From assembly GCF_021556615.1 (NCBI RefSeq), contig NZ_JAKGGD010000008.1, positions 1 through 64,000 on the forward strand: a stretch of DNA of 64,000 nucleotides, read 5' to 3'. Under the pieces are notes generated by a model that was given only the letters and a program-made list of their open reading frames with translations, ran no database searches and was not told the DNA's origin. The translations under genes were made by a program, and so were the position numbers. This document shows, in pieces, positions 15,663 to 25,734 of the stretch (the stretch's first letter is position 1; the number at the start of each line of letters is the position of its first letter). The stretch comes from Paracoccus salsus (GTDB lineage: Bacteria > Pseudomonadota > Alphaproteobacteria > Rhodobacterales > Rhodobacteraceae).

Positions 15663-16715
15663 ATGACTGACTCAACCCTCCCGACACCTGGCCTCCGGTC
15701 CACGCTGCGCCACCTGTGGCAGGACCAGCGGGTCTGGCTCGCCTCGGCGCTGATCCTTGCGGCGCTGGCGGTCTTTGACACGCCCCAGGCCAAGGACAGC
15801 GCTCTGTTCGCGGGCAATGCCTTGCTGGGCACGGCGCCGTTCCTGATCCTGTCCATCGCCATCGCCGCGTGGGCCAACGCCACCGGCGCCGACAACCTGA
15901 TCGCCAAGGCCTTCACCGGCGCGCCGCTCCTGATGATCGGGCTCGGCGCGCTGGCGGGTGGTATCTCGCCGTTCTGCTCCTGCGGAGTGATCCCGCTGAT
16001 CGCGGCGCTGCTGGCGATGGGCGTGCCGCTGTCCGCCGTCATGGCCTTCTGGCTGGCCTCGCCGATCATGGACCCGTCGATGTTCGTGCTGACGGCGGGC
16101 GTGCTGGACCTCGAGTTCGCTGTGGCCAAGACCATTGCCGCCATCGGTCTTGGCGTGTTCGGCGGGACGGTGGTGCACCTGATGATGAAGGGCGGTGCCT
16201 TCGCCGACCCGCTGCGCGAGGGCATCGGCAGCGGCGGTTGCGGCGGCGCGAAGATCCGCGCGCCCAAGCCCGTGGTCTGGCGGTTCTGGGCCGAGCCCGA
16301 GCGCCGCGCGAAATTCGGCAGGACGGGGCTGACCACGGCGCTGTTCCTCGCCAAGTGGCTCACGCTCGCCTTCATCCTCGAAAGCCTGATGCTGGCCTGG
16401 ATCCCGGCGGAAACCGTCACCGCCGCGCTTGGGGGCGAGGGGCTGTTGCCCATCGTGACCGCGACGCTGGTGGGCGTGCCGGCCTATCTCAACGGCTACG
16501 CAGCCCTGCCGCTCGTCGGTGGGCTGATCGAACAGGGCATGGCACCGGGCGCGGGGATGGCCTTCCTCGTCGCCGGTGGCGTCACCTCGATTCCGGCGGC
16601 GATGGCGGTCTGGGCGCTGGCGCGGCCACAGGTCTTCGTGCTTTACATCGGGCTGTCGCTGGCCGGCGCCTTCTCGTCAGGGCTGCTGTTCCAGCTCTGG
16701 ACGCAGATGGCATGA
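15663..16715 (+). CDS. Permease, DUF318/ArsP-like
   Basis: 350-residue membrane protein with about eight to ten helices (for example LASALILAALAVF, LILSIAIAAWANA, GIGLGVFGG-like turns and PAYLNGYAALPLVGGL). The signature FCSCGVIPLIAALL is the conserved Cys motif of the PF03773 permease family, which includes the methylarsenite exporter ArsP. A Gly/Cys-rich cytoplasmic loop (GSGGCGGAKI) may add thiol ligands. GGAG at 15651 selects the ATG at 15663. Next to an ArsR with a Cys pair, export of a thiol-binding metalloid is the best guess. Confidence 0.85.
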   Translation: MTDSTLPTPGLRSTLRHLWQDQRVWLASALILAALAVFDTPQAKDSALFAGNALLGTAPFLILSIAIAAWANATGADNLIAKAFTGAPLLMIGLGALAGGISPFCSCGVIPLIAALLAMGVPLSAVMAFWLASPIMDPSMFVLTAGVLDLEFAVAKTIAAIGLGVFGGTVVHLMMKGGAFADPLREGIGSGGCGGAKIRAPKPVVWRFWAEPERRAKFGRTGLTTALFLAKWLTLAFILESLMLAWIPAETVTAALGGEGLLPIVTATLVGVPAYLNGYAALPLVGGLIEQGMAPGAGMAFLVAGGVTSIPAAMAVWALARPQVFVLYIGLSLAGAFSSGLLFQLWTQMA

Positions 16716-16811
16716 ACACAGAGGGCACCGCAGAGCGGCAAGGTCCCCGGGAAACGCGTCGCTGCCGCGACGGCGCGAAAAGAGCCGCCAGCAGCTTGAA
16801 GGGTCAGGACC

Positions 16812-17348
16812 ATGAAAACAGATCAGCAGGTGGGACAATCCTGCGCCCCGATGAAGGAAATCGCCGAACCGCAGATCGCACGGGAAAGCCCGCTGAGCCG
16901 CGAACTGGACCTGATCTTCCGGCGCCATGTCGCGGACATGCACGCGGACACTCCGCCCGAATCGATCCACATGATGCCGCGCGAGGCGCTGGTTTCGCCG
17001 GAAATCGACTTCTTCGTGCTGCGGCTTGCCGGCCAGCCGGCCGCGATCGGCGCGCTGAAGATCTGGGCCGAACGGCAAGGCGAGCTGAAATCCATGCATG
17101 TGCTGTCCGAACATCGCGGGCAAGGCCTGTCGCGCAGGCTTCTGGACCACATGATCGCGCATGCCCGCACGGCCGGACTGTCGCGGCTGTCTCTGGAAAC
17201 GGGCGCTCAGCCAAGCTTCGCGGCGGCCCGCGCCTTGTATGCCCGGACAGGGTTCGTCGAATGCCCGCCCTTCGGCGCATATCGACCCGACCCCAACAGC
17301 TGTTTCATGACCCTGGCGTTGGTGGACGACCGATCCGCACCTGCCTGA
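16812..17348 (+). CDS. GNAT-family N-acetyltransferase
   Basis: 178 residues with the acetyl-CoA-binding signature: SMHVLSEHRGQGLSRRLLDH (motif A, RGQGLSR) and LSLETGAQPSFAAARALYAR then TGFVECPPFG (motif B). It acetylates an amine of unknown substrate. The same strand and the 96-nt gap suggest linkage to the ArsR/permease pair. Some ars operons carry a GNAT (ArsN type) that detoxifies arsenical antibiotics, but this one is closer in style to generic PAT-like acetyltransferases, so the link is only suggestive. A start at an internal ATG (16851) is also possible. Confidence 0.82.
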   Translation: MKTDQQVGQSCAPMKEIAEPQIARESPLSRELDLIFRRHVADMHADTPPESIHMMPREALVSPEIDFFVLRLAGQPAAIGALKIWAERQGELKSMHVLSEHRGQGLSRRLLDHMIAHARTAGLSRLSLETGAQPSFAAARALYARTGFVECPPFGAYRPDPNSCFMTLALVDDRSAPA

Positions 17349-17554
17349 TCCTGCTCGGCAGCGCCACCGCTTCGGGCGGGATCCGGACCCGCCGGCAACG
17401 GTGCGATCCCGCTGACCTGTCGCTGCCGGAACGGCCCCGGGATGCGGGTCGGGATGCGGGTCGGGGGCCGATCCCGGTGAAGGCGGCGCGCAGCGGGCGA
17501 TCCACAAGGGCAAGGCGTTGCGAACCGGTTTCCGAACCGTTATCAGGAAATCAC

Positions 17555-17631
17555 GGTCCCGTAGCTCAACCGGATAGAGCACCTGACTTCTAATCAGGAT
17601 GTTGGGGGTTCGAGTCCTCCCGGGATCGCCA
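17555..17631 (+). tRNA. tRNA-Arg (anticodon TCT)
   Basis: Cloverleaf of 77 nt with encoded CCA. Acceptor GGTCCCG/CGGGATC, D-arm GCTC...GAGC with CCGGATA loop, anticodon stem CCTGA/TCAGG enclosing CTTCTAA (anticodon TCT at 17589-17591), variable loop, T-arm with GGTTCGAGTCC. It reads AGA codons, which are rare in this GC-rich genome. Confidence 0.95.
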
Positions 17632-17853
17632 TGTATCCGGCATTCGCCGTCCAGGCTGCCTCGGGGCGCATGATGACCCAGGTCAAGGGCGGCCCTGTCC
17701 CCCGCAATCCGTGGAAACTGCATCTCGGATTTCGCGGCAAAGTCGCTTGCCTTTGAAAATGACCGGGGGCATCCCTCTGGTATAGATAGGCTGCGCCGGC
17801 TGCCGGCATACCGTGGCATACCCTTGTGACCCGACCAACTGCGAGGATTTGAC

Positions 17854-20031
17854 GTGACCGACCAGGAAAAGCCGATGAACCATTGCCCGCGCGCCGGGTT
17901 GCGTGTTGCCCATGACCTTGCCCGTTTCATCGAGCAGGAGGCACTTCCGGGCACCGGGATCGACCCCGACCGGTTCTGGAGCGGCTTCGCGCAGATGGTG
18001 GGCAATTTCGGTCCGCGAAACCGCGACCTGCTGTCGAAGCGCGAGGATCTGCAGCGCCAGATCGACGACTGGCATCGCGCGCGGCTTGACCAGGCGCATG
18101 ATGCAAAGGCCTACAAGGCCTTCCTGGAAGAGATCGGCTATATTGTGCCCGAAGGCGGCGATTTCGCGATCGATACATCCCATGTCGATCCCGAGATCGC
18201 GACCGTGCCCGGTCCGCAGCTTGTCGTGCCTGTCACCAATGCGCGATTTGTCCTGAATGCCGCGAATGCGCGCTGGGGCAGTCTTTACGACGGGCTCTAT
18301 GGCACCGACGCGATGGGCGGACCGGTCCCGACCGGCGGCTTCGACACCGGCCGGGGCGCCCGCGTCGTGTCGCGCACGGCGGTCTTTCTGGACGAGACAT
18401 TTCCGCTGGCCGATACCAGCCACGGCAACGCCCGCCGCTATGCCATCCGTGACGGCCGGCTGGAGGTGGACGGCTCGGGGCTGAAGGACCCCGACAGGTT
18501 CGTGGGCTACCGGGGCGAGGCCGACTCACCAGGCTCGATCCTGCTGCGCAATCATGGGCTGCATGTCGAACTGGTGTTCGATCGCGCGCATCCGATCGGT
18601 CAGCAGACCCCGTCCGGTCTTGCCGACGTGATCCTGGAATCGGCGATGTCGGCGATCATAGACTGCGAGGATTCCGTCGCCTGCGTCGATGCGGAGGACA
18701 AGGTTCTGGCCTATCGCAACTGGCTGGGCCTGATGCAGGGCAGCCTGTCCGAGACCTTCGACAAGGGCGGCAAGCGGATCACCCGGTCCCTGAACGAGGA
18801 CCGCGAATATCTTGCCCCCGATGGAGCGCCCTTCACGATCAAGGGGCGGGCGCTGCTGCTGGTTCGCAATGTCGGCCATCTGATGACCAATCCCGCGATC
18901 CTCGATGCGGACGGCAACGAGGTCTACGAGGGTCTGATGGACGCGATGGTCACGACGCTGATCGCGATGCACGACCTCAAGAAGCAGGACGGGCTGCGCA
19001 ACTCGGTCCGGGGATCGGTGTATGTGGTCAAGCCCAAGATGCACGGCCCCGAAGAGGTCGCCTTTGCCGACGAGGCGTTTTCGCAAGTCGAGCGTGTGCT
19101 TGGCCTGCCCGCCCACACCGTCAAGCTGGGCATCATGGACGAAGAGCGCCGCACCAGCGTCAACCTGAAGGAATGCATTCGCGCCGCGCGGCACCGTGTC
19201 TGCTTCATCAATACCGGTTTTCTGGACCGGACCGGCGACGAGATCCACACCTCGATGGAGGCGGGCCCGTTCAGCCGCAAGGACTTCATCAAGCGCAAGG
19301 GCTGGATCACGGCCTATGAGAACCAGAACGTCGATATCGGCCTGGAATGCGGGCTGTCGGGCAAGGCACAGATCGGCAAGGGCATGTGGGCGATGCCGGA
19401 CCGGATGGCGGCGATGCTGGAACAGAAGATCGAACATCCGCGTGCCGGCGCGAACTGCGCCTGGGTGCCCAGTCCGACCGCGGCCACACTGCACGCGCTG
19501 CATTACCACAAGGTCGACGTGTTCGCGATCCAGGCGCAACTGGCCCGTGGCGGGCGTCGCGCCTATGTCGATGCGCTGCTGGACATTCCGCTGGCCAGCT
19601 ATCGCAAATGGACGGCGGACCAGATCCGCACCGAGGTCGAGAACAACGCGCAGGGCATCCTTGGCTATGTCGTGCGCTGGATCGATCAGGGAATCGGCTG
19701 CTCGAAAGTGCCGGACATCAACGATGTCGGGTTGATGGAGGACCGCGCGACCTGCCGGATCTCGGCCCAGCATATCGCCAACTGGCTGCATCACGGCATC
19801 GTCTCGCATGACGAGGTCGATGACATCCTGCGCCGGATGGCGCAGGTGGTCGACCGGCAGAACGAGGGCGACCCCGACTATATGCCCATGGCACCCCGCT
19901 TTGACGGGATTGCCTTCCAGGCAGCCAGCGACCTTGTCTTCAAGGGCCGCGAACAGCCCTCGGGCTACACCGAACCGGTGCTTCATGCGCGACGTCTGGA
20001 ATTCAAGAGAATGGTGACGCCGCAGGGCTGA
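17854..20031 (+). CDS. glcB: Malate synthase G
   Basis: 725 residues, the usual size of the single-domain-type G isoform. It condenses glyoxylate with acetyl-CoA to malate. Recognisable blocks: [36 protein letters not shown] at the N-terminus, [31 protein letters not shown] with the catalytic acid region, [16 protein letters not shown] and [20 protein letters not shown]. It starts with GTG at 17854 behind GAGGA. It is a single gene downstream of the tRNA; its substrate glyoxylate is also made by glycolate oxidase GlcDEF encoded at 42.5-46.4 kb. Confidence 0.97.
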   Translation: MTDQEKPMNHCPRAGLRVAHDLARFIEQEALPGTGIDPDRFWSGFAQMVGNFGPRNRDLLSKREDLQRQIDDWHRARLDQAHDAKAYKAFLEEIGYIVPEGGDFAIDTSHVDPEIATVPGPQLVVPVTNARFVLNAANARWGSLYDGLYGTDAMGGPVPTGGFDTGRGARVVSRTAVFLDETFPLADTSHGNARRYAIRDGRLEVDGSGLKDPDRFVGYRGEADSPGSILLRNHGLHVELVFDRAHPIGQQTPSGLADVILESAMSAIIDCEDSVACVDAEDKVLAYRNWLGLMQGSLSETFDKGGKRITRSLNEDREYLAPDGAPFTIKGRALLLVRNVGHLMTNPAILDADGNEVYEGLMDAMVTTLIAMHDLKKQDGLRNSVRGSVYVVKPKMHGPEEVAFADEAFSQVERVLGLPAHTVKLGIMDEERRTSVNLKECIRAARHRVCFINTGFLDRTGDEIHTSMEAGPFSRKDFIKRKGWITAYENQNVDIGLECGLSGKAQIGKGMWAMPDRMAAMLEQKIEHPRAGANCAWVPSPTAATLHALHYHKVDVFAIQAQLARGGRRAYVDALLDIPLASYRKWTADQIRTEVENNAQGILGYVVRWIDQGIGCSKVPDINDVGLMEDRATCRISAQHIANWLHHGIVSHDEVDDILRRMAQVVDRQNEGDPDYMPMAPRFDGIAFQAASDLVFKGREQPSGYTEPVLHARRLEFKRMVTPQG

Positions 20032-20124
20032 GCACCGGCACCCCGCGGTGCGGACGCAGGCAAGACATGGCGGCGTCCGCGCATGGGCCCGAGTTGAGTG
20101 ACCCATTGCGCCGGGGCGTGGGTT

Positions 20125-23100
20125 TCAGTGGAAGTCGCGGCTGGGAAAAAGCCGCTTCGACTGTTCCCGGGGATGTCTGGCCGGGGCTGCGTGACGGCGG
20201 GGCCGGGGCGCATCATCGGCCTGTGGTCCGGTGATGCCCACGGCGTCATCCAGGGGCGAGCCGAGGGCCGAGATATGGTCCGACAGGTCCTCGATCGTCT
20301 GGGCGATCAGGTGGACGACGATTCCTTCCCTCTGCACCCGGCCGGTGACGCGCAGCAGCCGCCCGCCCATGACCGCCCGCCGGAACTGTTTGCTGATCGC
20401 CGGCCAGACGACGACATTCGCCGTGCCTGTCTCATCCTCCAGCGTCAGGAAGATCACGCCCGAAGCCGTGCCGGGACGTTGACGCGTGATGACGAGCCCG
20501 CAGACCGAAACCCGGCCGGAGGGAACCACGGGCAGGTCGGCATGGGCCACAAGCCCGTGAATGGCAGGACGCAGCAACTCCATCGGATGGGCGCGCAGGG
20601 TCAGGCGCATGGCGACGTAATCCTCGACCACCTCCTCGCCCAGATGCATGGCGGGCAGATCGACGACAGGCTCGCGCAGGCCCTCGCCGTCGATGGGATC
20701 GGAAAACAGCGGCAGGGGCGCAGGGGCGCGGATGGCGCGAACCTGCCACAGCGCGTCGCGCCGGGTCAGCCCCATCCCGGAAAAGCAATCGGCCTCGGCC
20801 AGACGCTCCAGCACGGCGGGCGCGACGCCTGCGCGCAGCCAAAGGCTTTCGGGGTCGGGATAACCGTTTCCGCGCGCCGCCGCGATCCATTCGGCGTCGT
20901 CCTTGCGGAAGCCCTTGATCTGACGAAACCCCAGACGCAGCGCCAGGGCCCCGTCCGCGCGGCGTTCAAGGGCGTTGTCCCAGCCGCTGTGATTGACGCA
21001 GATGGGCCGGACCTCGATGCCGTGTTCGCGGGCGTCGCGCACGATCTGGGCGGGCGCATAGAATCCCATCGGCTGGGAATTCAGCAGCGCGCAGGCGAAG
21101 ATTGCCGGGTGCCGGCATTTCAGCCATGACGAGACATAGGTCAGCATCGCAAAGGCCGCCGCGTGGCTTTCGGGAAATCCGTAATCCGCGAAACCCTCGA
21201 TCTGGCCAAAGCAACGCTCGGCCACCTCGCGGTCATAGCCCCGGCCCATCATGCCGCCCACGAACCGGTCGCGATGCTGGTCGATGGTGCCCATCCGCCG
21301 GAACGAAGCCAGCGACCGGCGCAGCTGGTCGGCCTCTTCCGCCGAATAGCCCGCGCCCACGATGGCGATCTGCATGGCCTGTTCCTGAAACAGCGGCACG
21401 CCGAGCGTCCGGCGCGTCACCTGTTCCAGTTCCGGGCCGAAGGGCTCGGGCAGTTCCAGCCCCTGGCGACGCCTGATATAGGGCTTGACCATGCCGCCCT
21501 GGATCGGGCCGGGACGGACGATGGCGACCTCGATCACCAGGTCATAGAATTCCCGCGGCCGCATGCGCGGCAGGAAATTCATCTGCGCGCGGCTTTCGAC
21601 CTGGAACACCCCCACCGCATCGGCGCGGCACAGCATGTCATAGGTGGCCGTGTCGCCCTGTGGCACGGTGGCAAGATCGTGGCGGATGCCCTCATGCGTT
21701 TCCAGAAGCTCGAAGGATTTGCGGATGCAGGTCAGCATCCCCAGGCTGAGCACATCGACCTTGAGGATGTTCAGCGCGTCGATGTCATCCTTGTCCCACT
21801 CGATGCAGGTGCGGCCCTCCATCGCGGCGTTCTCGATCGGGCACAGCGCATCCAGCCGGCCCCTGGTGATGACGAAGCCGCCGACATGCTGGGACAGATG
21901 GCGGGGAAACCCCACGATCTCGCGGATCAGGCGGATCGTCTGGGCAAGGCGGCGGTCATCCGGGTTCAGACCCAGTTCGCGCATCTGCGCGGGATCGGCC
22001 CCCTTGTCCGATAGTCCCCAGACCAGCCCCGCAAGCCCCGCGGTCACATCCTGGCTGAGCCCCATCACCTTGCCCACTTCGCGGATTGCCGCGCGCGCGC
22101 GGAAATGGATCACCGTGGCGCACAGCCCTGCCCGGTCGCGGCCGTATTTCTCGTAGATCCACTGGATCACCTCCTCGCGCCGCTCATGTTCGAAATCGAC
22201 ATCGATATCGGGCGGCTCGCCCCGGTGGCGCGACACGAAGCGCTCGAAGACCATGCCGATCATGTCCGGTGACACATCGGTGATCCCCAGCGCCCAGCAG
22301 ATGATCGAGTTCGCCGCCGAGCCGCGCCCCTGACACAGGATGCCGATCGAACGGGCATGGCTGACGATATCATGCACCGTCAGGAAATAGGCCGCATATC
22401 CAAGTTCGCCCACCACGACCAGTTCCTTGGCCAGCAGCGCGTGATAGCGGTCGGGAATGCCTGCCGGGCAGCGTCGGGCCAATCCCTGCCGCGCCAGGCG
22501 TTCCAACCGATCCTGCGGCGATTCGTCGTCCGCGATCTCGTCGGGATAGTCATAGTTGAGTTCGCCCAGATCAAAGCTGCAGCACGCGGCGATGTCCAGG
22601 GTACGGCGGATCGCGGCCGGATGGCGGGCGTAGAGGCGGATCATGTCGGAGGCCGCTTTCAGCCGGCGCTCGGCGTTCGGCAGGGCACGGGTGCCGATCT
22701 GGTCGATGGTGATCCGTTCGCGCAGACAGGTCAGCACATCGGCCAGCGGCCGGCGCGCGGCACGATGCATCAGCACGTCGCCCACCGCCACCATCGGCGC
22801 CGAGGCCCGCAGTGCCAGCGCCGCGCAGCTGTCGAACCATGCCTGGTCGGTCCCGTCATAGCGCGGCGCGGCGCCCAGAAAGACGTGATCGGGAAAGCGC
22901 CGGCGCAGCATCCGCAGGGGCGCCAGCGCCTGTCCGGGATCGTCAGCCGGCGGCAGCGCGATCAGGACCATGCCCCGACAGCCCTGAACCAGATCCTCCA
23001 GCATCAGCGCGCAGTCGCCCTTCTCCGCCCGACGCTTGCCAAGCGTCAGCAGCCGCGACAGACGTTGCCATGCCGGGAGGTCGGTGGGCAGGGCCAGAAA

Positions 23101-23487
23101 CTCCACCGGGCAGTCGCGCAGCACCAGCCGCGATCCCACGATCAGCTTCGGCAAGGCCGGCATCGGGGCGTGCGGCATGTCCACCGGATCGCCCACCTCC
23201 TGTCGCGAGCAGGGGTCGATCCTGTGGGTGGAACGGACCCGCAGCTTTCCCTCGACCTCCTTGCTCAGGTTCTTCAGCGCCGACCATGCCCGAACCACCC
23301 CGGCCACGGAGTTGCGGTCGGTGATGGCGATCGCCTCCAGTCCCAGCTCGGCGGCGCGCAGCACCAGTTCTTCGGGATGCGAGGCCCCGGTCAGGAAGGT
23401 GAAGTTGGTGGTGATGCCCAGTTCGGCATAGCGGGGCGGCAGCGGGGCCGGTGGCGCGGATGGCGGCGCGGATGGCGGGACGGTCAT
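20125..23487 (-). CDS. dnaE2: Error-prone DNA polymerase DnaE2 (ImuC)
   Basis: 1120 residues, a C-family polymerase. N-terminal PHP domain (YAELGITTNFTFLTGASHPE, AITDRNSVAGVVRAW), palm with PPDIDVDFEHERREEVIQW, fingers with MRPREFYDLVIEVAIVRPGP, a helix-hairpin region and a C-terminal OB domain (VSVCGLVITRQRPGTASGV). It works with ImuA and ImuB in SOS-type mutagenic translesion synthesis. The ATG at 23487 overlaps the imuB stop as ATGA. The next gene downstream (glcB) converges on it with a 93-nt gap. Confidence 0.95.
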   Translation of the reverse strand: MTVPPSAPPSAPPAPLPPRYAELGITTNFTFLTGASHPEELVLRAAELGLEAIAITDRNSVAGVVRAWSALKNLSKEVEGKLRVRSTHRIDPCSRQEVGDPVDMPHAPMPALPKLIVGSRLVLRDCPVEFLALPTDLPAWQRLSRLLTLGKRRAEKGDCALMLEDLVQGCRGMVLIALPPADDPGQALAPLRMLRRRFPDHVFLGAAPRYDGTDQAWFDSCAALALRASAPMVAVGDVLMHRAARRPLADVLTCLRERITIDQIGTRALPNAERRLKAASDMIRLYARHPAAIRRTLDIAACCSFDLGELNYDYPDEIADDESPQDRLERLARQGLARRCPAGIPDRYHALLAKELVVVGELGYAAYFLTVHDIVSHARSIGILCQGRGSAANSIICWALGITDVSPDMIGMVFERFVSRHRGEPPDIDVDFEHERREEVIQWIYEKYGRDRAGLCATVIHFRARAAIREVGKVMGLSQDVTAGLAGLVWGLSDKGADPAQMRELGLNPDDRRLAQTIRLIREIVGFPRHLSQHVGGFVITRGRLDALCPIENAAMEGRTCIEWDKDDIDALNILKVDVLSLGMLTCIRKSFELLETHEGIRHDLATVPQGDTATYDMLCRADAVGVFQVESRAQMNFLPRMRPREFYDLVIEVAIVRPGPIQGGMVKPYIRRRQGLELPEPFGPELEQVTRRTLGVPLFQEQAMQIAIVGAGYSAEEADQLRRSLASFRRMGTIDQHRDRFVGGMMGRGYDREVAERCFGQIEGFADYGFPESHAAAFAMLTYVSSWLKCRHPAIFACALLNSQPMGFYAPAQIVRDAREHGIEVRPICVNHSGWDNALERRADGALALRLGFRQIKGFRKDDAEWIAAARGNGYPDPESLWLRAGVAPAVLERLAEADCFSGMGLTRRDALWQVRAIRAPAPLPLFSDPIDGEGLREPVVDLPAMHLGEEVVEDYVAMRLTLRAHPMELLRPAIHGLVAHADLPVVPSGRVSVCGLVITRQRPGTASGVIFLTLEDETGTANVVVWPAISKQFRRAVMGGRLLRVTGRVQREGIVVHLIAQTIEDLSDHISALGSPLDDAVGITGPQADDAPRPRRHAAPARHPREQSKRLFPSRDFH

Positions 23488-24971
23488 GCGAATTCCCCCT
23501 GCACGAACCAGCCGGGGTTCTGCGGCGTGTGGAACATCCACAGCCGCCGCCCCTGCCGCGTGTCGATCCGCCAGTAATCGCGCAGGCCCGTTCGCCACTG
23601 CGGATCGTCCAGCCACCATTCCGGCGCAATCCGTTCGGGACCGATGGCGCGCGTGACATCCAGCGCCATCCGCCGCCAGCGCAACCGGGCGGGCGGTGTC
23701 GAACCGCGCGCAACCAGCGGTTCGGGGGCGAACAGCCGCAGCGGACGCGGCAACGACGCGGACCATCCCGCTTCGGGCTGCGACCACGCGGCCGGGGCGA
23801 TCAGGAAGCTGCGTTCGGGTATATGGCTGTCGGCAGGCAGGAATCGCTGGATATTTTCCAGCCCGATGCGCGTGCCGATCCGGGTGATCAGGTTTTCCAG
23901 CCGGTCCTGCGCGACCTGCATCCGGCCGATCTGCGCGACCGGCAGGGGTTCGACCTGCGTGGCTTCCAGGCGAAGCTGGTCGATGCCGAAACCGGCCTCG
24001 ACCTCGTCCACGCCGCGCGCGAACAGGGGGAGGATGCGGGCCGGATCGCGCATCGCGGCGGCCAGGCGCAATTCGACCTGCCGGCTGGCCTGATCGACAC
24101 GGCGCAGCGTCAGGCACAGCACCCGCACGCCCGCCTCCTGCGCCTTCAGCCGGTCGCACAAGGCCCGCAACAGCCGCTCGGTGCCTGCCATCACATCGGC
24201 GGTCAGCCCGATCGGCTCGGGCAGGGTCAGCCTTGTGACATAGGAGGGCGGATCGGGCTCGGGGGCGATCGATTCGGGCTGCCGACCCAGTGCCTGATCC
24301 AGCCGGGTCAGCAGGTTCGGGCCAAAGCGCCGGGCCAGGGGAGCGCGCGGCGTGGCAACAAGATCGCCGATTCGCCGCAGCCCCAGACGCTGCAACCCGA
24401 TCGACGTCGCCTCGTCCAGGCGCAGCGCCGCAACCGGCAGCGGGGCCAGCGCCCGCGCCCCCTGCCCCGGCGCGGCGCGTTCCCCGCCCCGCCCGTCACC
24501 ATGCCGCGCCAGCGCCCATGCCGCGCCCGGGCTGTCGCCAAGCCCCAGCCGGACCGCGAAGCCCGCGCGCGCCAACCGCCCGCGCATGTCATCCAGCATC
24601 GCCTGTTCGCCGCCGGCCAGATGCGCCGACCCGGTGATGTCCAGCGCCAGCCCGTCGCGCCCGTCGCGCCCGACCCACGGGCAATAGCGCGTGGCCCATC
24701 GCCGCAGCACAGCCAGCATCCGTGCATCCGCGACCGGATCGGCGGGCGCATGGCCCAGATCGGAACAGAAGGCGCGCGCCTGGGCAAAGGGCATGCCGCG
24801 ATGCAGGCCCCGCGCCTCGGCCATCGCGTTCAGGCAATAGATCCGGTCGGTATTTTCGGCGCGCAGGGTCAGCGCAAAGGGGCGATCCGTCGGGCATGTC
24901 CGCAGAACCCGGTCACTGGGAAGCCGGGGAAACCACATCGAGACGATGCGCCTCTGCGTTCCATCGAACAT
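23484..24971 (-). CDS. imuB: ImuB, Y-family polymerase-like protein
   Basis: 495 residues. The N-terminal 350 follow the Y-family polymerase fold (IVSMWFPRLPSDRVLR, ARGLHRGMPFAQARAF, GLALDITGSAHLAGGE, HhH-type LGLRRIGDLVATPRAPLARR, little-finger region). The catalytic Asp/Glu set of true Y polymerases is not kept in the palm motifs, as expected for ImuB, which acts as an adaptor linking DnaE2 to the beta clamp. The gene overlaps imuA by 59 nt and dnaE2 by 4 nt, a tightly coupled cassette. Confidence 0.93.
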   Translation of the reverse strand: MFDGTQRRIVSMWFPRLPSDRVLRTCPTDRPFALTLRAENTDRIYCLNAMAEARGLHRGMPFAQARAFCSDLGHAPADPVADARMLAVLRRWATRYCPWVGRDGRDGLALDITGSAHLAGGEQAMLDDMRGRLARAGFAVRLGLGDSPGAAWALARHGDGRGGERAAPGQGARALAPLPVAALRLDEATSIGLQRLGLRRIGDLVATPRAPLARRFGPNLLTRLDQALGRQPESIAPEPDPPSYVTRLTLPEPIGLTADVMAGTERLLRALCDRLKAQEAGVRVLCLTLRRVDQASRQVELRLAAAMRDPARILPLFARGVDEVEAGFGIDQLRLEATQVEPLPVAQIGRMQVAQDRLENLITRIGTRIGLENIQRFLPADSHIPERSFLIAPAAWSQPEAGWSASLPRPLRLFAPEPLVARGSTPPARLRWRRMALDVTRAIGPERIAPEWWLDDPQWRTGLRDYWRIDTRQGRRLWMFHTPQNPGWFVQGEFA

Positions 24972-25476
24972 GCCAGGCCCCTACTGTTCCCGATTTGTTC
25001 TTTATAATTTCCCAGCGCATCCGAGTCGAGGGCGCCTTGTCCTGCGGATCGAAAACCGGCGCGCAAAGCCATCGCGTCTCGGCCGCGTTGCTGCCCATGC
25101 CCTCGCCGATCAGGCACAGCCCGGTGGACCCGCCCGCCTGCGCGGCAAGCTGCAGCCGACGCCCTTCACGCAGATCCAGAGCGCGGCTGAATTCGGCCAC
25201 GACCAGCGCGACAGAGCCGTCCCTCAGCGCGTCCTCCGCGACGGCCAGCGCGTCGATCTGGTTTCTGGCCTGCGCCACCAGCAGGCGCGATGGATCGAAA
25301 AACGCCGACAACCCGACAGGATGCAGCGTCTCGGCCTGCCACGATTCGCGGATCCAGATCAGATCGCCCTGCGCCTGCGCGCAGGCCACTGCCGCAAAGC
25401 CTGTGGCCCCGGGACCACAGGCTTCGTGAACGCGGGCGGGGCGCAGCGGAAACGGCATGGAGCAGGGATCGGACAT
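24913..25476 (-). CDS. imuA: ImuA, RecA-like accessory of mutagenic repair
   Basis: 187 residues, a degenerate RecA-fold protein lacking a Walker A: GDLIWIRESWQAETLHP, RNQIDALAVAEDALRDG, LVVAEFSRALDLREGRRLQL and STGLCLIGE. In other bacteria ImuA is needed for DnaE2/ImuB mutagenesis. It is first in the imuA-imuB-dnaE2 cassette. Such cassettes are normally LexA-controlled, but no GTTC-N7-GTTC box is visible upstream. A perfect 10-bp inverted repeat (25397-25406 with 25415-25424) lies inside the coding sequence near its 5' end. Confidence 0.9.
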   Translation of the reverse strand: MSDPCSMPFPLRPARVHEACGPGATGFAAVACAQAQGDLIWIRESWQAETLHPVGLSAFFDPSRLLVAQARNQIDALAVAEDALRDGSVALVVAEFSRALDLREGRRLQLAAQAGGSTGLCLIGEGMGSNAAETRWLCAPVFDPQDKAPSTRMRWEIIKNKSGTVGAWHVRWNAEAHRLDVVSPASQ

Positions 25477-25685
25477 GCGCCGAGGCTATATCAACCCCGG
25501 CGCAGGATAAAACCGGGTTTCTGCCTGTCGTCCGCAATGACATCCGGCAAAAGGCATCCCCCGCAATTGCTGCCACAATGCGGGGGGGCCGGGGTCAGGT
25601 TGCGCGCCTCTTGCCGGGCGGCTGGCTGCTTCGATAGGCGCGCGGGGGTGGAAGCAAGACCCGCGCCCTTCGCCTGACACAACGT

Positions 25686-25734
25686 TAGATGGCCGGTTGC
25701 CTGGCCATCTATGCGATAGCTAACGCTTGCTATC
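25686..25734 (-). terminator. Hairpins at the end of the YjzC-like gene
   Basis: TAGATGGCC (25686-25694) pairs with GGCCATCTA (25703-25711) around an 8-nt loop. A second stem, GATAGC (25715-25720) with GCTATC (25729-25734), straddles the stop codon of the gene at 25720. There is no U-run. Probably transcription end or mRNA stabilisation between this gene and imuA. Confidence 0.45.

Noticed and set aside
17555..17631. tRNA-Arg as attachment site for an island covering the left part
   Set aside because: The tRNA 3' end faces the housekeeping side, no integrase lies nearby and no repeat of its 3' end was spotted in the window.
24956..24967. GTTCCATCGAAC palindrome at the imuB start, possible LexA box
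   Set aside because: Spacing is 4, unlike the GTTC-N7-GTTC box of alphaproteobacteria, and it is fully explained by the start codons of imuB inside imuA.
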